From: an uncultured beta proteobacterium
GTDB lineage: Bacteria > Pseudomonadota > Gammaproteobacteria > Burkholderiales > Burkholderiaceae_C
Direction of reading: 5' to 3'
DNA: 64,000 nt
NCBI GenBank assembly: GCA_903876735.1
Contig: CAIRAW010000045.1
Span: 62,001-126,000 of the forward strand
The notes below the pieces were generated by a model. That model saw only the letters and a program-made list of their open reading frames with translations, ran no database searches and was not told the DNA's origin. Every line of letters begins with the position of its first letter. Within the stretch, counting starts at the first letter, position 1. The position numbers were made by a program, and so were the translations under genes. Below are positions 9,933 through 19,058 of this stretch, piece after piece.

Positions 9933-10724
9933 TCAACTTAGCTGATTGTGGTAGTGGTGCGTGTCTGTGCGGTAAAAGCCGCGGCGCAGTTCCATTGGCA
10001 CGTCTTTATAGGTGTAGGCGATGCGTTCGACGCTGAGCAGGGGTGTTCCGGGCGCCACTTTGAGCAGTTGTTCGTGCCCGCTGCCGGCTGGCTCGGCGCG
10101 TATTTTTTCTTCGGCGCGGACCATGCGGACGTTGAACTCGGTCTCGAACAGGGCGTAGGTTGGACCTTGGTAATTGGCGAGTCGTTCGGCAGTCAACCCT
10201 TTGAATGCAACGGCGGGCAGCCAGATGTCTTCCACAATGGTTGGCGTTCCGAGAAAGCTCAAGACGCGGCTTACCTGCAGCACGGCATCGCCAGTGCGCA
10301 GCGCCAAGGCGCGTGCTACATCAACGCTGGCGCGCGCACGGCGACACTCGATGATGTCGCGCTGGGCCGGGCCCTCGCTGCCGGGCTTGCCGCTGTCGGG
10401 TACCAGTTTGAGGAAACGAAATTGAACCTGTTGTTCCGCGTGGGTCGCCACGAAGGTGCCCTTGCCTTGGCGGCGGACCAGCAGATTCTCGGCTGCCAGT
10501 TCGTCGATCGCCTTGCGAACCGTGCCCTGACTGACATGAAAGCGTGTTGCCAGGTCCATCTCGCTGGGAATCGCTTCGCCGGGCTTCCATTCGCCGACCC
10601 GCAGGCCGTTCAGGATCAGTCCCTTGATCTGTCGGTAAAGCGGACTGAACGACGGCGTTGGCGAAGCGTTCGCGCTGGTTCCCGCAAGGGTGCTGTCAAC
10701 TGGTGGTGTGGGTAAGGTGGACAT
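9933..10724 (-). CDS. GntR-family transcriptional regulator (HutC/UTRA type), probable TCA regulator
   Basis: This is a 263-residue DNA-binding regulator. The winged helix-turn-helix covers about residues 30-100, with the typical GntR run GEAIPSEMDLATRFHVSQGT and the wing (RRQGKGTFVATH). It is followed by a UTRA ligand-binding domain of about 140 residues. It lies between the sdh-gltA operon and divergent mdh-acnB genes, which suggests control of TCA genes by a carboxylate or related effector. Its own promoter contains a strong palindrome in the -35/-10 spacer, consistent with autorepression. The effector and the target set are inferred, not shown. Confidence 0.9.
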   Translation of the reverse strand: MSTLPTPPVDSTLAGTSANASPTPSFSPLYRQIKGLILNGLRVGEWKPGEAIPSEMDLATRFHVSQGTVRKAIDELAAENLLVRRQGKGTFVATHAEQQVQFRFLKLVPDSGKPGSEGPAQRDIIECRRARASVDVARALALRTGDAVLQVSRVLSFLGTPTIVEDIWLPAVAFKGLTAERLANYQGPTYALFETEFNVRMVRAEEKIRAEPAGSGHEQLLKVAPGTPLLSVERIAYTYKDVPMELRRGFYRTDTHHYHNQLS

Positions 10725-10762
10725 GCGCGATTGATTCCAGACATACGGCTCGGTACGACGTC

Positions 10763-10790
10763 ATCATATCTTATATAAGACATAAGACAA
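10763..10790 (-). promoter_or_regulatory. GntR gene promoter with operator palindrome in the spacer
   Basis: On the minus strand a -35 TTGTCT (10785-10790) and a -10 TATGAT (10763-10768) are separated by 16 bases. The spacer holds a perfect 12-bp palindrome TCTTATATAAGA (10769-10780), extendable to the imperfect 18-mer ATATCTTATATAAGACAT (10766-10783). A further half-site (TAAGAC) follows in direct orientation. A regulator bound here would block its own promoter and lie just upstream of the mdh promoter. Confidence 0.7.
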
Positions 10791-10792
10791 AA

Positions 10793-10822
10793 TTGACTGC
10801 TCAGGGTTTTCCAGAGTAAACT
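10793..10822 (+). promoter_or_regulatory. mdh promoter
   Basis: TTGACT (10793-10798) and TAAACT (10817-10822) are spaced by 18 bases and give a leader of about 75 bases before the mdh ATG. The GntR palindrome ends 12 bases before this -35 box, a position suited to either repression or activation. Confidence 0.6.
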
Positions 10823-10902
10823 GAGGCCACATTTTGTGGGGCTCAGCCATCCCGCTCGGGCCGCCTTGGTATCCGTTTCACAACACTACTGGAGTACTCA
10901 CC

Positions 10903-11889
10903 ATGAGCAAAAAGCCCGTCCGCGTGGCCGTCACTGGCGCAGCAGGTCAAATTGGTTACGCGATCCTGTTTCGCATCGCCTCCGGCGAAATGCTGGGCAA
11001 GGATCAGCCCGTCATTCTGCAGTTGCTGGAGGTGCCAGTAGAGAAGGCCCAGCAAGCGCTTCAGGGCGTGATGATGGAGTTGCAGGACTGCGCCTTCCCG
11101 CTGCTGGTTGGCATGGAAGCCCATTCCGATCCGATGACAGCGTTCAAGGACGTCGATTACGCTTTGCTGATTGGTTCGCGTCCGCGCGGTCCAGGGATGG
11201 AGCGTGCCGAGTTGTTGGCTGTCAATGGCGCGATCTTCACGGCTCAGGGCAAGGCACTCAACGCAGTGGCAAGTCGCAACGTCAAGGTGCTGGTGGTGGG
11301 TAACCCCGCCAATACCAACGCCTATATCGCCATGAAGAGCGCGCCCGACCTGCCAAGCAAGAACTTTACCGCCATGCTGCGACTGGACCATAACCGTGCG
11401 CTGAGCCAACTGGCTTCCAAGACGGGCAAGGCGGTGGCCGACATTGAGAAAATGGCGGTCTGGGGCAATCACTCGCCGACCATGTACGCTGATTACCGCT
11501 TCGCTACGATCGCTGGTGCCAGCGTCAAGGACATGATTAATGACCATGACTGGAATGCCAACACTTTCCTGCCCACTGTGGGCAAACGTGGTGCCGCGAT
11601 CATCGCTGCCCGTGGCGTTTCGTCGGCCGCCTCGGCCGCGAACGCTGCCATTGACCACATGCGCGACTGGGCGCTGGGTAGCAACGGGCGCTGGGTGACC
11701 ATGGGCGTTCCGTCGACTGGCCAGTACGGCATTCCAAAAGACACCATGTTTGGCTTCCCCGTGACCTGCGAGGGTGGCGAATACAAACTGGTCGAAAACC
11801 TGCCGATCGATGCCTTCAGCCAGGAATGCATCAACAAGACCCTCAAAGAGTTGCAGGAAGAGCAGGCCGGCGTCGCACACCTGCTTTAA
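10903..11889 (+). CDS. mdh: Malate dehydrogenase (NAD)
   Basis: Mdh interconverts malate and oxaloacetate in the TCA cycle. I chose the ATG at 10903, which has a GGAG site 8 bases upstream, giving [21 protein letters not shown] and 328 residues, the usual beta-proteobacterial length. The Rossmann glycine loop ([11 protein letters not shown]), the substrate arginine segment [12 protein letters not shown] and the catalytic histidine in [11 protein letters not shown] are present. It is divergent from the GntR gene and is followed by a secreted unknown and acnB. The 241-base gap downstream contains no gene I can support. Confidence 0.97.
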   Translation: MSKKPVRVAVTGAAGQIGYAILFRIASGEMLGKDQPVILQLLEVPVEKAQQALQGVMMELQDCAFPLLVGMEAHSDPMTAFKDVDYALLIGSRPRGPGMERAELLAVNGAIFTAQGKALNAVASRNVKVLVVGNPANTNAYIAMKSAPDLPSKNFTAMLRLDHNRALSQLASKTGKAVADIEKMAVWGNHSPTMYADYRFATIAGASVKDMINDHDWNANTFLPTVGKRGAAIIAARGVSSAASAANAAIDHMRDWALGSNGRWVTMGVPSTGQYGIPKDTMFGFPVTCEGGEYKLVENLPIDAFSQECINKTLKELQEEQAGVAHLL

Positions 11890-12130
11890 TCGACCCGGTA
11901 TCGCGCAGGTCCGTTGCCTGTGGCCTTGGCGGCCATGGGAGGGGCCTGCCGCAACAAAATGTCAGGCACGCGCCCATAACCAAAATCCGCTTTGGCAGAT
12001 CACAGGTGGTGCGCGCTGCCAGCGGTTGAGTGGGATATCGGAAAATCCTGTACGATTTACCACGCAGACAATGAAAGTGCCCACTGAGGGCGCCTCGCTT
12101 TTTAGCCTAACCGTTTAAATAGGGGACACC

Positions 12131-12700
12131 ATGAAGTCTGTTTTCACCGTTGCCGTGCTGCTCGCTGCGCCCGCTTTGGTGTTGGCTCAGTCTGTCCCGG
12201 CGAGCACGGTTCCTGCGACGGGTAAAGTCGCAGCGGTCAAGTCGGCGGCTTCCGCGCCACGTGCGGGCATCAGGCGTTCAGCGCTCAAGGCGGTGGAGGA
12301 AGTGACGCCGATTGACGACGACGTCAGTGTCACGCTGTCTGATGCTGATCTTGAACTTGCCAAGCGTGTTTTTGTTGGTGTTATTCCCTGTGAGTTGGGC
12401 GCGAACGTCACCATTACGCCGAGCGAAAAGTGGCCCGGATTCTTCCTGGTGCAGACCAAAACTGCGCGGTTTCGCATGCATCCCGTCGAAAGTCGCACCG
12501 GGGCTATCCGTCTTGAAGACCCTCGGGCGGGTGCTATGTGGCTGCAACTTGGCAACAAGTCCATGTTGATGAGTCAAAAGCTCGGGCAAAGATTGGCCGA
12601 CGAATGCATGGCGCCGGATCAGGTCGTCATGGCTGCGATGCTGAAAAAGAATCCTGTGCCCAGTATTCTGGATGCGCCCAAGTCCCCGGTTGAAAAATAG
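12131..12700 (+). CDS. Secreted protein of unknown function between mdh and acnB
   Basis: I do not recognise a family. The 189-residue product has a clear Sec signal peptide (MKSVFTVAVLLAAPALVLA, cleavage before QS) followed by an Ala/Pro/Ser-rich linker to about residue 45. A compact domain follows with two cysteines (VIPCELGAN and ADECMAPDQ), which could form a disulfide, and a beta-rich middle (KWPGFFLVQTKTARFRMHP). The tail is proline-rich and lysine-rich. It starts with an ATG preceded by AGGGGAC and ends 62 bases before acnB. A TTGAGT (12026) and TACGAT (12051) pair upstream is a weak promoter candidate with a long 19-base spacer. Confidence 0.8.
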   Translation: MKSVFTVAVLLAAPALVLAQSVPASTVPATGKVAAVKSAASAPRAGIRRSALKAVEEVTPIDDDVSVTLSDADLELAKRVFVGVIPCELGANVTITPSEKWPGFFLVQTKTARFRMHPVESRTGAIRLEDPRAGAMWLQLGNKSMLMSQKLGQRLADECMAPDQVVMAAMLKKNPVPSILDAPKSPVEK

Positions 12701-12762
12701 ACAGCGTAAGTGGCCCCGTTTAGGGCGGCCGAAATATTCTTGTTGATTATTAGGAGTTGACC

Positions 12763-15372
12763 ATGTTGAAGAGTTACCGTGCCCATGTCGCCGAACGCGC
12801 GGCGCTTGGCATACCCCCGCTGCCCTTGTCTGCAAAGCAGACCGGGGAACTGATCGAGTTGCTGAAAAGCCCCCCAGCTGGCGAAGAAGCCACCTTGCTT
12901 GACCTTATCACGTACCGGGTGCCGGCTGGTGTGGATGATGCGGCAAAAGTCAAAGCCAGTTACCTGGCTGCGGTGGCGCACGGCACAGAAAAATGCGCTC
13001 TCATTTCGCGTGAAAAAGCGACTGAACTGCTGGGCACCATGCTCGGCGGCTACAACATCAGCCCCCTGGTTGACTTGCTTGATGATCCGGTTGTTGCCGC
13101 GGTTGCCGCCAATGGACTCAAGAAGACCTTGCTGATGTTCGACCAGTTTCACGACGTAAAGGAAAAAGCCGATAAAGGCTGCGCGCCAGCCAAGGAAGTG
13201 CTGCAAAGCTGGGCTGATGCCGAGTGGTTTACCTCGCGTCCCGAGGTGCCTCAGTCGATCAAGCTGACGGTTTTCAAGGTCGATGGCGAGATCAACACCG
13301 ATGACCTGTCACCTGCTCCGGATGCTTTCAGTCGCCCCGATATTCCAATGCACGCCCTGGCCATGCACAAGAATGCGCGTCCTGGCATCGTGCCGGAAGA
13401 AGACGGCAAGCGTGGTCCGGTCAAGTTCATCAACGATCTCAAGGCCAAGGGCAATTTGGTTGCCTATGTGGGTGACGTGGTGGGCACCGGATCCTCGCGC
13501 AAATCGGCAACCAATTCGGTACTGTGGTTTACCGGTGAAGACATCCCGTTTGTCCCGAACAAGCGTTTTGGCGGCGTCTGCCTGGGCGGAAAGATCGCTC
13601 CGATCTTCTACAACACGATGGAAGACTCGGGCGCACTGCCGATCGAACTCGATGTCAGTCAGATGACGATGGGTGATGTGGTGGAACTGCGTCCCTACGA
13701 CGGCAAGGCGTTCAAGGACGGCAAGGAGATCGCTTCCTTCCAGGTCAAGAGCGAGGTCCTGTTCGATGAAGTTCGTGCTGGTGGGCGGATCCCGCTGATC
13801 ATCGGTCGTGGTTTGACGGCGAAGGCGCGCGAGGCGCTGGGCTTGCCGGTCAGTACGCTGTTCCGTCTGCCACAAAATCCGGTCGATACCAAGAAGGGTT
13901 TCACGTTGGCGCAAAAGATGGTGGGCCGTGCTTGTGGGCTGCCGGTGGTCAATGGCAATCATCAGGGTGTGCGCCCTGGCACCTACTGTGAGCCGAAGAT
14001 GACCAGTGTGGGGTCTCAGGACACCACCGGTCCGATGACACGGGACGAGCTAAAGGACTTGGCCTGCCTGGGCTTTAGTGCTGATCTGGTCATGCAGTCC
14101 TTTTGCCATACTGCCGCTTATCCAAAGCCGGTGGACGTCAAGATGCACCACGAATTGCCTGAATTCATGAGCACACGCGGCGGTGTGCCGCTGCGCCCGG
14201 GGGACGGCATTATCCACAGCTGGCTCAACCGCATGCTGTTGCCTGATACCGTCGGTACTGGCGGCGACAGCCATACGCGCTTTCCGATTGGCATCAGTTT
14301 TCCTGCGGGCTCCGGGTTGGTCGCTTTCGGCGCCGCCACCGGCGTCATGCCGCTGGACATGCCAGAGAGTGTCCTGGTGCGCTTCAAGGGCAAACTGCAA
14401 TCGGGCATGACGCTGCGTGACCTTGTCAATGCGATACCTCTGTACGCAATCAAGGCCGGTCTGCTGACCGTTTCCAAGCAGGGCAAGAAGAATATTTTTT
14501 CAGGCCGCATTCTTGAGATTGAAGGATTGCCCGACCTCAAGGTTGAACAGGCGTTCGAACTGAGCGACGCATCGGCCGAGCGCAGCGCCGGCGGTTGTAC
14601 CGTGCACCTGAACAAGGAACCGATCATCGAGTACATCAATAGCAACATCACCATGTTGAAGTGGATGATTGCAAGCGGTTATTCCGATGTGCGCACCATC
14701 AACCGCCGTATCAAGGCGATGGAAGCGTGGTTGAAGGATCCGCAATTGCTCAAGGGGGATGCAGATGCCGAGTATGCGGCCGTCATCGAGATCGATCTGG
14801 CCGATATTCATGAGCCGATCGTGGCCTGCCCGAATGACCCGGATGATGTCAAGACACTGTCCGAAGTGGCGGGTGCCAAGATCGACGAAGTCTTTATCGG
14901 CTCCTGCATGACCAACATCGGACATTTCCGTGCCGCCAGCAAACTGTTGGAAAACAAGCGCGACATTCCGGTCAAACTGTGGATGGCACCGCCAACCAAG
15001 ATGGATGCCAAGCAGTTGTCGGAAGAGGGGCATTACGGTGTGCTGGGTTCCGCAGGCGCGCGCATGGAAATGCCCGGTTGCAGCCTTTGCATGGGCAATC
15101 AAGCTCAGGTGAAGGAGGGCGCTACCGTGTTCTCCACTTCCACCCGCAACTTCCCCAATCGTCTGGGCAAGAACAGCAATGTCTATCTGGGTAGCGCCGA
15201 ACTGGCCGCCATTTGCTCCAAGCTGGGGCGAATTCCGACCAAAGCCGAGTACCTGGCAGACATGGGGGTGCTCACGGCGGCCAGCAGCAAGGTTTATCAG
15301 TATCTGAACTTCGATCAGGTGCAGGACTACATGGATGCTGCGGCTTCCGTCAAGGATAGCGCCGCAGCCTGA
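12763..15372 (+). CDS. acnB: Aconitate hydratase B
   Basis: AcnB isomerises citrate and isocitrate in the TCA cycle with a [4Fe-4S] cluster; the family can also bind mRNA as an apoprotein. The 869-residue length and order fit AcnB: an N-terminal HEAT-like domain (about 1-160), the swivel domain (about 170-380, with [13 protein letters not shown]) and then the cluster domains. Cluster cysteines appear in [24 protein letters not shown] and [11 protein letters not shown] chose the ATG at 12763 because AGGAG lies 6 bases upstream; an in-frame TTG two codons earlier is less likely. A terminator follows at 15421. Confidence 0.97.
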   Translation: MLKSYRAHVAERAALGIPPLPLSAKQTGELIELLKSPPAGEEATLLDLITYRVPAGVDDAAKVKASYLAAVAHGTEKCALISREKATELLGTMLGGYNISPLVDLLDDPVVAAVAANGLKKTLLMFDQFHDVKEKADKGCAPAKEVLQSWADAEWFTSRPEVPQSIKLTVFKVDGEINTDDLSPAPDAFSRPDIPMHALAMHKNARPGIVPEEDGKRGPVKFINDLKAKGNLVAYVGDVVGTGSSRKSATNSVLWFTGEDIPFVPNKRFGGVCLGGKIAPIFYNTMEDSGALPIELDVSQMTMGDVVELRPYDGKAFKDGKEIASFQVKSEVLFDEVRAGGRIPLIIGRGLTAKAREALGLPVSTLFRLPQNPVDTKKGFTLAQKMVGRACGLPVVNGNHQGVRPGTYCEPKMTSVGSQDTTGPMTRDELKDLACLGFSADLVMQSFCHTAAYPKPVDVKMHHELPEFMSTRGGVPLRPGDGIIHSWLNRMLLPDTVGTGGDSHTRFPIGISFPAGSGLVAFGAATGVMPLDMPESVLVRFKGKLQSGMTLRDLVNAIPLYAIKAGLLTVSKQGKKNIFSGRILEIEGLPDLKVEQAFELSDASAERSAGGCTVHLNKEPIIEYINSNITMLKWMIASGYSDVRTINRRIKAMEAWLKDPQLLKGDADAEYAAVIEIDLADIHEPIVACPNDPDDVKTLSEVAGAKIDEVFIGSCMTNIGHFRAASKLLENKRDIPVKLWMAPPTKMDAKQLSEEGHYGVLGSAGARMEMPGCSLCMGNQAQVKEGATVFSTSTRNFPNRLGKNSNVYLGSAELAAICSKLGRIPTKAEYLADMGVLTAASSKVYQYLNFDQVQDYMDAAASVKDSAAA

Positions 15373-15420
15373 AATAGCTTGTTGAAGCGCTCCGGTTGAA
15401 ACTGGACGCGCCTTTTTTGA

Positions 15421-15453
15421 AGCGCCCCACAATTCAGGTTGCGGGGCGCTTTT
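15421..15453 (+). terminator. Rho-independent terminator after acnB
   Basis: AGCGCCCC (15421-15428) pairs with GGGGCGCT (15443-15450), and the inner bases CAA/TTG extend the stem past one mismatch. It is followed by a short T run (TTT, then CTGTTTT). It lies 48 bases after the acnB stop. Confidence 0.8.
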
Positions 15454-15495
15454 CTGTTTTCGCGCATAGAACAAGGGTGCCGGATAATTGACGCC

Positions 15496-15864
15496 ATGAA
15501 TGCGTTTCAATCCATCCCTTTGTCATTGCAGACGGTCTTGTTGCTGGTCGGCAGCAACGTCTTTATGACATTTGCCTGGTATGGGCATCTGAAAAATCTG
15601 GCCACTGCGCCCTGGTATATCGCAGCATTGGTGAGTTGGAGCATCGCGCTGTTTGAGTACGGACTCCAGGTGCCGGCCAACCGGATTGGTTTTCAGCAGG
15701 CTGGTTTCAGCGTTGGTCAACTCAAAATCATGCAGGAGGTCATCACGCTGGCGGTTTTTGTGCCATTCGCAATGTTGTATCTCAAGGAACCGTTCAAACT
15801 GGATTATTTGTGGGCAGCCCTGTGCATGGTGGGGGCGGTATTTTTTATTTTTCGCTCTACCTGA
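15496..15864 (+). CDS. DUF486 / DMT-like small membrane protein
   Basis: The 122-residue protein has four hydrophobic helices (about residues 8-27, 37-55, 75-95 and 102-120) and the signature GSNVFMTFAWYGHLKN near the start. This resembles the DUF486 family of small membrane proteins related to half-size drug/metabolite transporters. Function is not established. The ATG at 15496 is preceded by GATAAT (15483-15488) only seven bases away and has no ribosome binding site, so the mRNA may be leaderless. It lies between the acnB terminator and the phosphate pair. Confidence 0.85.
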   Translation: MNAFQSIPLSLQTVLLLVGSNVFMTFAWYGHLKNLATAPWYIAALVSWSIALFEYGLQVPANRIGFQQAGFSVGQLKIMQEVITLAVFVPFAMLYLKEPFKLDYLWAALCMVGAVFFIFRST

Positions 15865-15907
15865 GCGTTGGAAGCATCACCGCGCAGTCAGGCGGTTAAA
15901 CTTCGCG

Positions 15908-15925
15908 CAGTCATAAAAAAGTCAC
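15908..15925 (+). promoter_or_regulatory. Pho-box-like site directly before the DUF47-pit operon
   Basis: The 18 bases CAGTCATAAAAAAGTCAC match the PhoB consensus (two 7-bp CTGTCA repeats with a 4-bp A/T centre) at 15 of 18 positions. A second CGCGCAGTCA (15881-15890) repeats the 10 bases at 15904-15913. The site ends 31 bases before the ATG, too close for a normal PhoB-activated -10 box and leader, so repression fits better. The right half also joins an AT-rich inverted repeat (15916-15939). Confidence 0.55.
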
Positions 15926-15956
15926 AATTTTGACTTTTTCTCTTCAGGAGTCAGCC

Positions 15957-16604
15957 ATGTTTTTTGGCAAGCTGTTGCCGCGCGAAGGCAATTTTTTCGA
16001 GATGTTCAACCAGCACGCGGACCGTATTGTCGAGGCGGCACATTCGTTTTCCAAACTGGTTGCAAATTACAGCGACGTTCATCTGCGTCAAAAATACAAC
16101 CAGGACGTCGACAATGCAGAGCGTGCAGCTGATCGGGTGACACATGAGGTGAACAAGGCGATTCACATCACCTTCATCACGCCGATTGACCGGGAGCAGA
16201 TTCATTCGCTGATCAATACCATGGACGACATTGCCGATCTGATACAGGATTCGGCCGAGACCATGGCGCTGTATGACGTGCATCACATGACGGAAGACAT
16301 CACGCGATTGACAGATCTGAGTGTGAAGTGCTGTGAGCGTGTGCGCGATGCGGTGAGTCTGCTGTCCAAGATTGCCGATCCGGCAACGGCTGCGGCCGCT
16401 TTGAAGACATGTGAAGAGATTGATCAGCTTGAGTCTGACGCTGACCGCGTCATGCGCAGCGCCATGAGCAAGTTGTTCCGGGAGGAGCCCGATGTCCGCG
16501 AGGTGATCAAGCTCAAGGCGATTTATGAATTGCTGGAGACCATTACCGACAAGTGCGAGGATGTTGCCAACGTGATCGAGGGCATCGTCCTCGAAAACTC
16601 CTGA
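15957..16604 (+). CDS. DUF47 family protein (PhoU-like), Pit-associated
   Basis: The 215-residue protein is all-helical and belongs to the DUF47/TIGR00153 family, distantly like PhoU, typically encoded next to Pit phosphate transporters and thought to modulate them. The N-terminus MFFGKLLPREGNFFEMFNQHADRIVEAA is characteristic. Repeated acidic motifs such as DNAERAADRVTHEV and EEIDQLESDADRV fit the metal-binding helices of the PhoU fold. I chose the ATG at 15957 with AGGAG six bases upstream. It ends 12 bases before pit, so the two form an operon. Confidence 0.92.
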   Translation: MFFGKLLPREGNFFEMFNQHADRIVEAAHSFSKLVANYSDVHLRQKYNQDVDNAERAADRVTHEVNKAIHITFITPIDREQIHSLINTMDDIADLIQDSAETMALYDVHHMTEDITRLTDLSVKCCERVRDAVSLLSKIADPATAAAALKTCEEIDQLESDADRVMRSAMSKLFREEPDVREVIKLKAIYELLETITDKCEDVANVIEGIVLENS

Positions 16605-16616
16605 ACCGTATCTGTC

Positions 16617-17627
16617 ATGGTATCGGTTCAAGTAGGCTTGTGGGTGGTGGTGGTGCTGGTGATGCTGGCGCTGGCCTTCGATTTCATGAATGGCTTTCAT
16701 GATGCCGCAAATTCAATTGCAACGGTGGTATCGACCGGTGTGCTCAAGCCCGGCCAGGCCGTGATGTTTGCGGCAGTCTTCAATTTCATCGCGATATTCG
16801 TTTTCCATCTGAGCGTTGCAGCGACCATTGGCAAGGGCCTTGCCCAGCCTGGCATCGTCGATGTGAACGTTGTCTTTGGTGCGCTGGTGGGCGCCATCAG
16901 CTGGAATTTCATCACCTGGTACTACGGAATTCCGAGCAGCTCGTCACATGCCCTGATCGGCGGTATTGTGGGTGCGGTCATTTCCAAGGCCGGCGCTTCG
17001 GCCCTGATAGTGTCCAGCATCACGAAAACTGTGGTGTTCATATTTGTGTCCCCTCTGCTGGGCTTTCTGCTCGGCTCCCTCATGCTGATTGGAGTGTCGT
17101 GGACGCTTCGCAGGAGCACCCCGAGTCGCGTTGATCGCTGGTTTCGCCGTTTGCAATTGGTGTCGGCCGGTGCCTACAGCTTGGGTCATGGTGGTAACGA
17201 CGCGCAGAAGACGATCGGCATTGTCTGGATGCTGCTGATCGCGACTGGGTATACCCAGGTTGGCGATACATCACCCCCGACCTGGGTTGTTTTGAGCTGC
17301 TACACCGCAATCGCAATGGGTACTCTGTTTGGTGGCTGGCGCATTGTGAAGACCATGGGTCAAAGACTGACCAAGCTCAAGCCGGTGCATGGATTTTGTG
17401 CTGAAACCGGGGGTGCCATTACCTTGTTCATTGCCGCAGTTCTCGGCATTCCGGTTTCTACCACCCATACGATCACCGGGGCGATTGTTGGTGTTGGTGC
17501 CACCCAGCGTGCCAGTGCGGTGCGATGGGGTATTGCCGGCAACATCATCTGGGCCTGGATCTTGACGATTCCGGCAACTGCGTTTGTCAGTGCGATTGCG
17601 TACTGGCTCAGTTTGCAGATTTTTTGA
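16617..17627 (+). CDS. pit: Low-affinity inorganic phosphate transporter (PiT family)
   Basis: Pit proteins import phosphate, usually as a metal-phosphate complex, driven by the proton gradient. The 336-residue membrane protein has about ten hydrophobic segments and the two duplicated PiT signatures: GFHDAANSIATVVSTGVL (residues 24-41) near the start and GGNDAQKTIGIVW in the second half. It follows the DUF47 gene by 12 bases. No high-affinity pst genes are in the window. A Pho-box-like site before the operon suggests phosphate-dependent expression. Confidence 0.95.
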   Translation: MVSVQVGLWVVVVLVMLALAFDFMNGFHDAANSIATVVSTGVLKPGQAVMFAAVFNFIAIFVFHLSVAATIGKGLAQPGIVDVNVVFGALVGAISWNFITWYYGIPSSSSHALIGGIVGAVISKAGASALIVSSITKTVVFIFVSPLLGFLLGSLMLIGVSWTLRRSTPSRVDRWFRRLQLVSAGAYSLGHGGNDAQKTIGIVWMLLIATGYTQVGDTSPPTWVVLSCYTAIAMGTLFGGWRIVKTMGQRLTKLKPVHGFCAETGGAITLFIAAVLGIPVSTTHTITGAIVGVGATQRASAVRWGIAGNIIWAWILTIPATAFVSAIAYWLSLQIF

Positions 17628-17680
17628 TGCAGCCAAATCAACGCGGTCTGCGCTGATTGATTTGCGACGGCCGCCCAGGG

Positions 17681-18127
17681 TCAGCGGGAAATTTTGCGCG
17701 CTTCTTCGATCTGGTATTCAAAATAATGTTGAAAACTCAACACGATGCTGCTCAGCAGCACGGTTGTGCCAACCAGCAGGGACAAAGCAACCGCACCAAT
17801 CGTGAACCAGTTGGTACGCCCTGGCGCGGCATCTGCCAATGCTGACGGGTTGAATCGGGCATTCCATTTTTCGGGCGTCATCAGGCCGTAGACGATAGCG
17901 TTCAGTGCACAACCAGCGATCGTCAAGCCGAGCAAGGGGATCAATATCCAGCTCCAGGGATCATCCAGGCCATTGGCCTGCACCCGCACAAAGCCATACA
18001 GGCCCAGCGCGGTCGGTATCGGTAGTAGCCAACCTGGCAAGTCATTGATGCCGCGTAAATAGAAACGATGCATTCCCAGCGGTCCGCCGATGAAGGCAAG
18101 CCATGCGGCTATGGTTTTGTTTTTCAT
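17681..18127 (-). CDS. TM2-domain-like membrane protein
   Basis: The 148-residue protein begins MKNKTIAAWLAFIGGPLGMHRFYL, which matches the TM2 pattern (a first helix ending in G-x-HRFYLG). Further hydrophobic segments lie near residues 28-46, 58-78 and 105-128. It has a short charged C-terminus. Function is unknown. It converges on pit and lies 9 bases downstream of the acetyltransferase gene, so it may be co-transcribed with that gene. Confidence 0.75.
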   Translation of the reverse strand: MKNKTIAAWLAFIGGPLGMHRFYLRGINDLPGWLLPIPTALGLYGFVRVQANGLDDPWSWILIPLLGLTIAGCALNAIVYGLMTPEKWNARFNPSALADAAPGRTNWFTIGAVALSLLVGTTVLLSSIVLSFQHYFEYQIEEARKISR

Positions 18128-18136
18128 GAATTCCTG

Positions 18137-18661
18137 TTACTGCTGTGGTGCGCTGTTGTCGCCTTGACCCAGTGCCATGTCCATCATGACCACGTCGCGC
18201 CACTGATCAAATTTCCAGCCACAGGACTTCAGAACGCCGACCATGGCAAAACCGACAGAGCGGTGGACGGCTATCGAGCCTGTATTGGCGGAGTCACCGA
18301 TCACAGCAATCAGTTTTCGCACGCCTGCACGCTCTGATTGTGCGGCAAGCTCGGTCAGCAGTGCCCGGCCCAAGCCCAGACCTTGCGCCGCCGGATCCAG
18401 GTAGATCGAATCTTCGGCCGAGAAGCGATAGGCCGGTCGGGGTTTGAACCAATTGCAGTAGGCAAAGCCCACAACCTTGTCGCCTTTGGCAGCAACCAGA
18501 TAGGGCAAGCCTTTGGCGAGTACCTCGGCGCGACGGACTGTCATGTCCGCCGATGAGGGCGGCTCCAACTCAAAAGTGCCGGTTCCAACCAGTACATGGT
18601 GGGCGTAGATCGCCGTTATGGCGGGGATGTCTTCGGGTCGGCTGGAGCGAATAATGGGCAT
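18137..18661 (-). CDS. GNAT acetyltransferase, phosphinothricin/MnaT type
   Basis: The 174-residue protein fits the GNAT fold. The N-terminus IRSSRPEDIPAITAIYAHHV and the acetyl-CoA loop YLDPAAQGLGLGRALL are typical. The pattern resembles the phosphinothricin N-acetyltransferase/L-amino-acid N-acyltransferase (PAT/MnaT/YncA) group, which detoxifies amino-acid analogues. The substrate here is not decided by sequence. It is upstream of the TM2-like gene on the minus strand and divergent from rpsP. Confidence 0.87.
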   Translation of the reverse strand: MPIIRSSRPEDIPAITAIYAHHVLVGTGTFELEPPSSADMTVRRAEVLAKGLPYLVAAKGDKVVGFAYCNWFKPRPAYRFSAEDSIYLDPAAQGLGLGRALLTELAAQSERAGVRKLIAVIGDSANTGSIAVHRSVGFAMVGVLKSCGWKFDQWRDVVMMDMALGQGDNSAPQQ

Positions 18662-18676
18662 ATAAATTGGTAACGT

Positions 18677-18682
18677 TATAAT
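18677..18682 (+). promoter_or_regulatory. Probable -10 box of the rpsP operon
   Basis: A perfect TATAAT lies 113 bases before the rpsP ATG. The best -35 is TGGGCA (18655-18660) at 16 bases, inside the start of the divergent acetyltransferase gene. A 5-bp stem (GGTGG 18760-18764 with CCACC 18778-18782) forms just ahead of the rpsP ribosome site and could regulate it. Confidence 0.45.
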
Positions 18683-18795
18683 GATCGGCTATTCAGCGTG
18701 TCGCTGGCCGGGTGGTCATGTCGCGTGTCTCAAGCGTTGGATTAAGTGCTGAACCCAATGGTGGAAATAATACTCCGCCACCCAAAGGATAAATC

Positions 18796-19047
18796 ATGGT
18801 CGTCATTCGACTCGCCCGTGGCGGTGCAAAAGCACGCCCGTTTTTCAATATTGTTGTTGCCGACAAGCGCACACGTCGCGATGGCCGTTTCATTGAGCGC
18901 ATCGGTTTTTACAACCCGATTGCGACTGCCAGCGAAGAGAGCATCCGGATTGCCCAGGATCGCCTGACTTACTGGAAAAGCGTTGGCGCCCAGACCTCGC
19001 CGACGGTTGATCGCCTGATTGATCAGGCAGCTAAAAAAGCAGCCTGA
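18796..19047 (+). CDS. rpsP: 30S ribosomal protein S16
   Basis: S16 is a small-subunit assembly protein. The 83-residue sequence [25 protein letters not shown] is diagnostic of the N-terminus, and the rest ([26 protein letters not shown]) matches throughout. An AAAGGAT site precedes the ATG. It opens the classic rpsP-rimM-trmD-rplS operon. Confidence 0.98.
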   Translation: MVVIRLARGGAKARPFFNIVVADKRTRRDGRFIERIGFYNPIATASEESIRIAQDRLTYWKSVGAQTSPTVDRLIDQAAKKAA

Positions 19048-19058
19048 TCCGGATTTTG

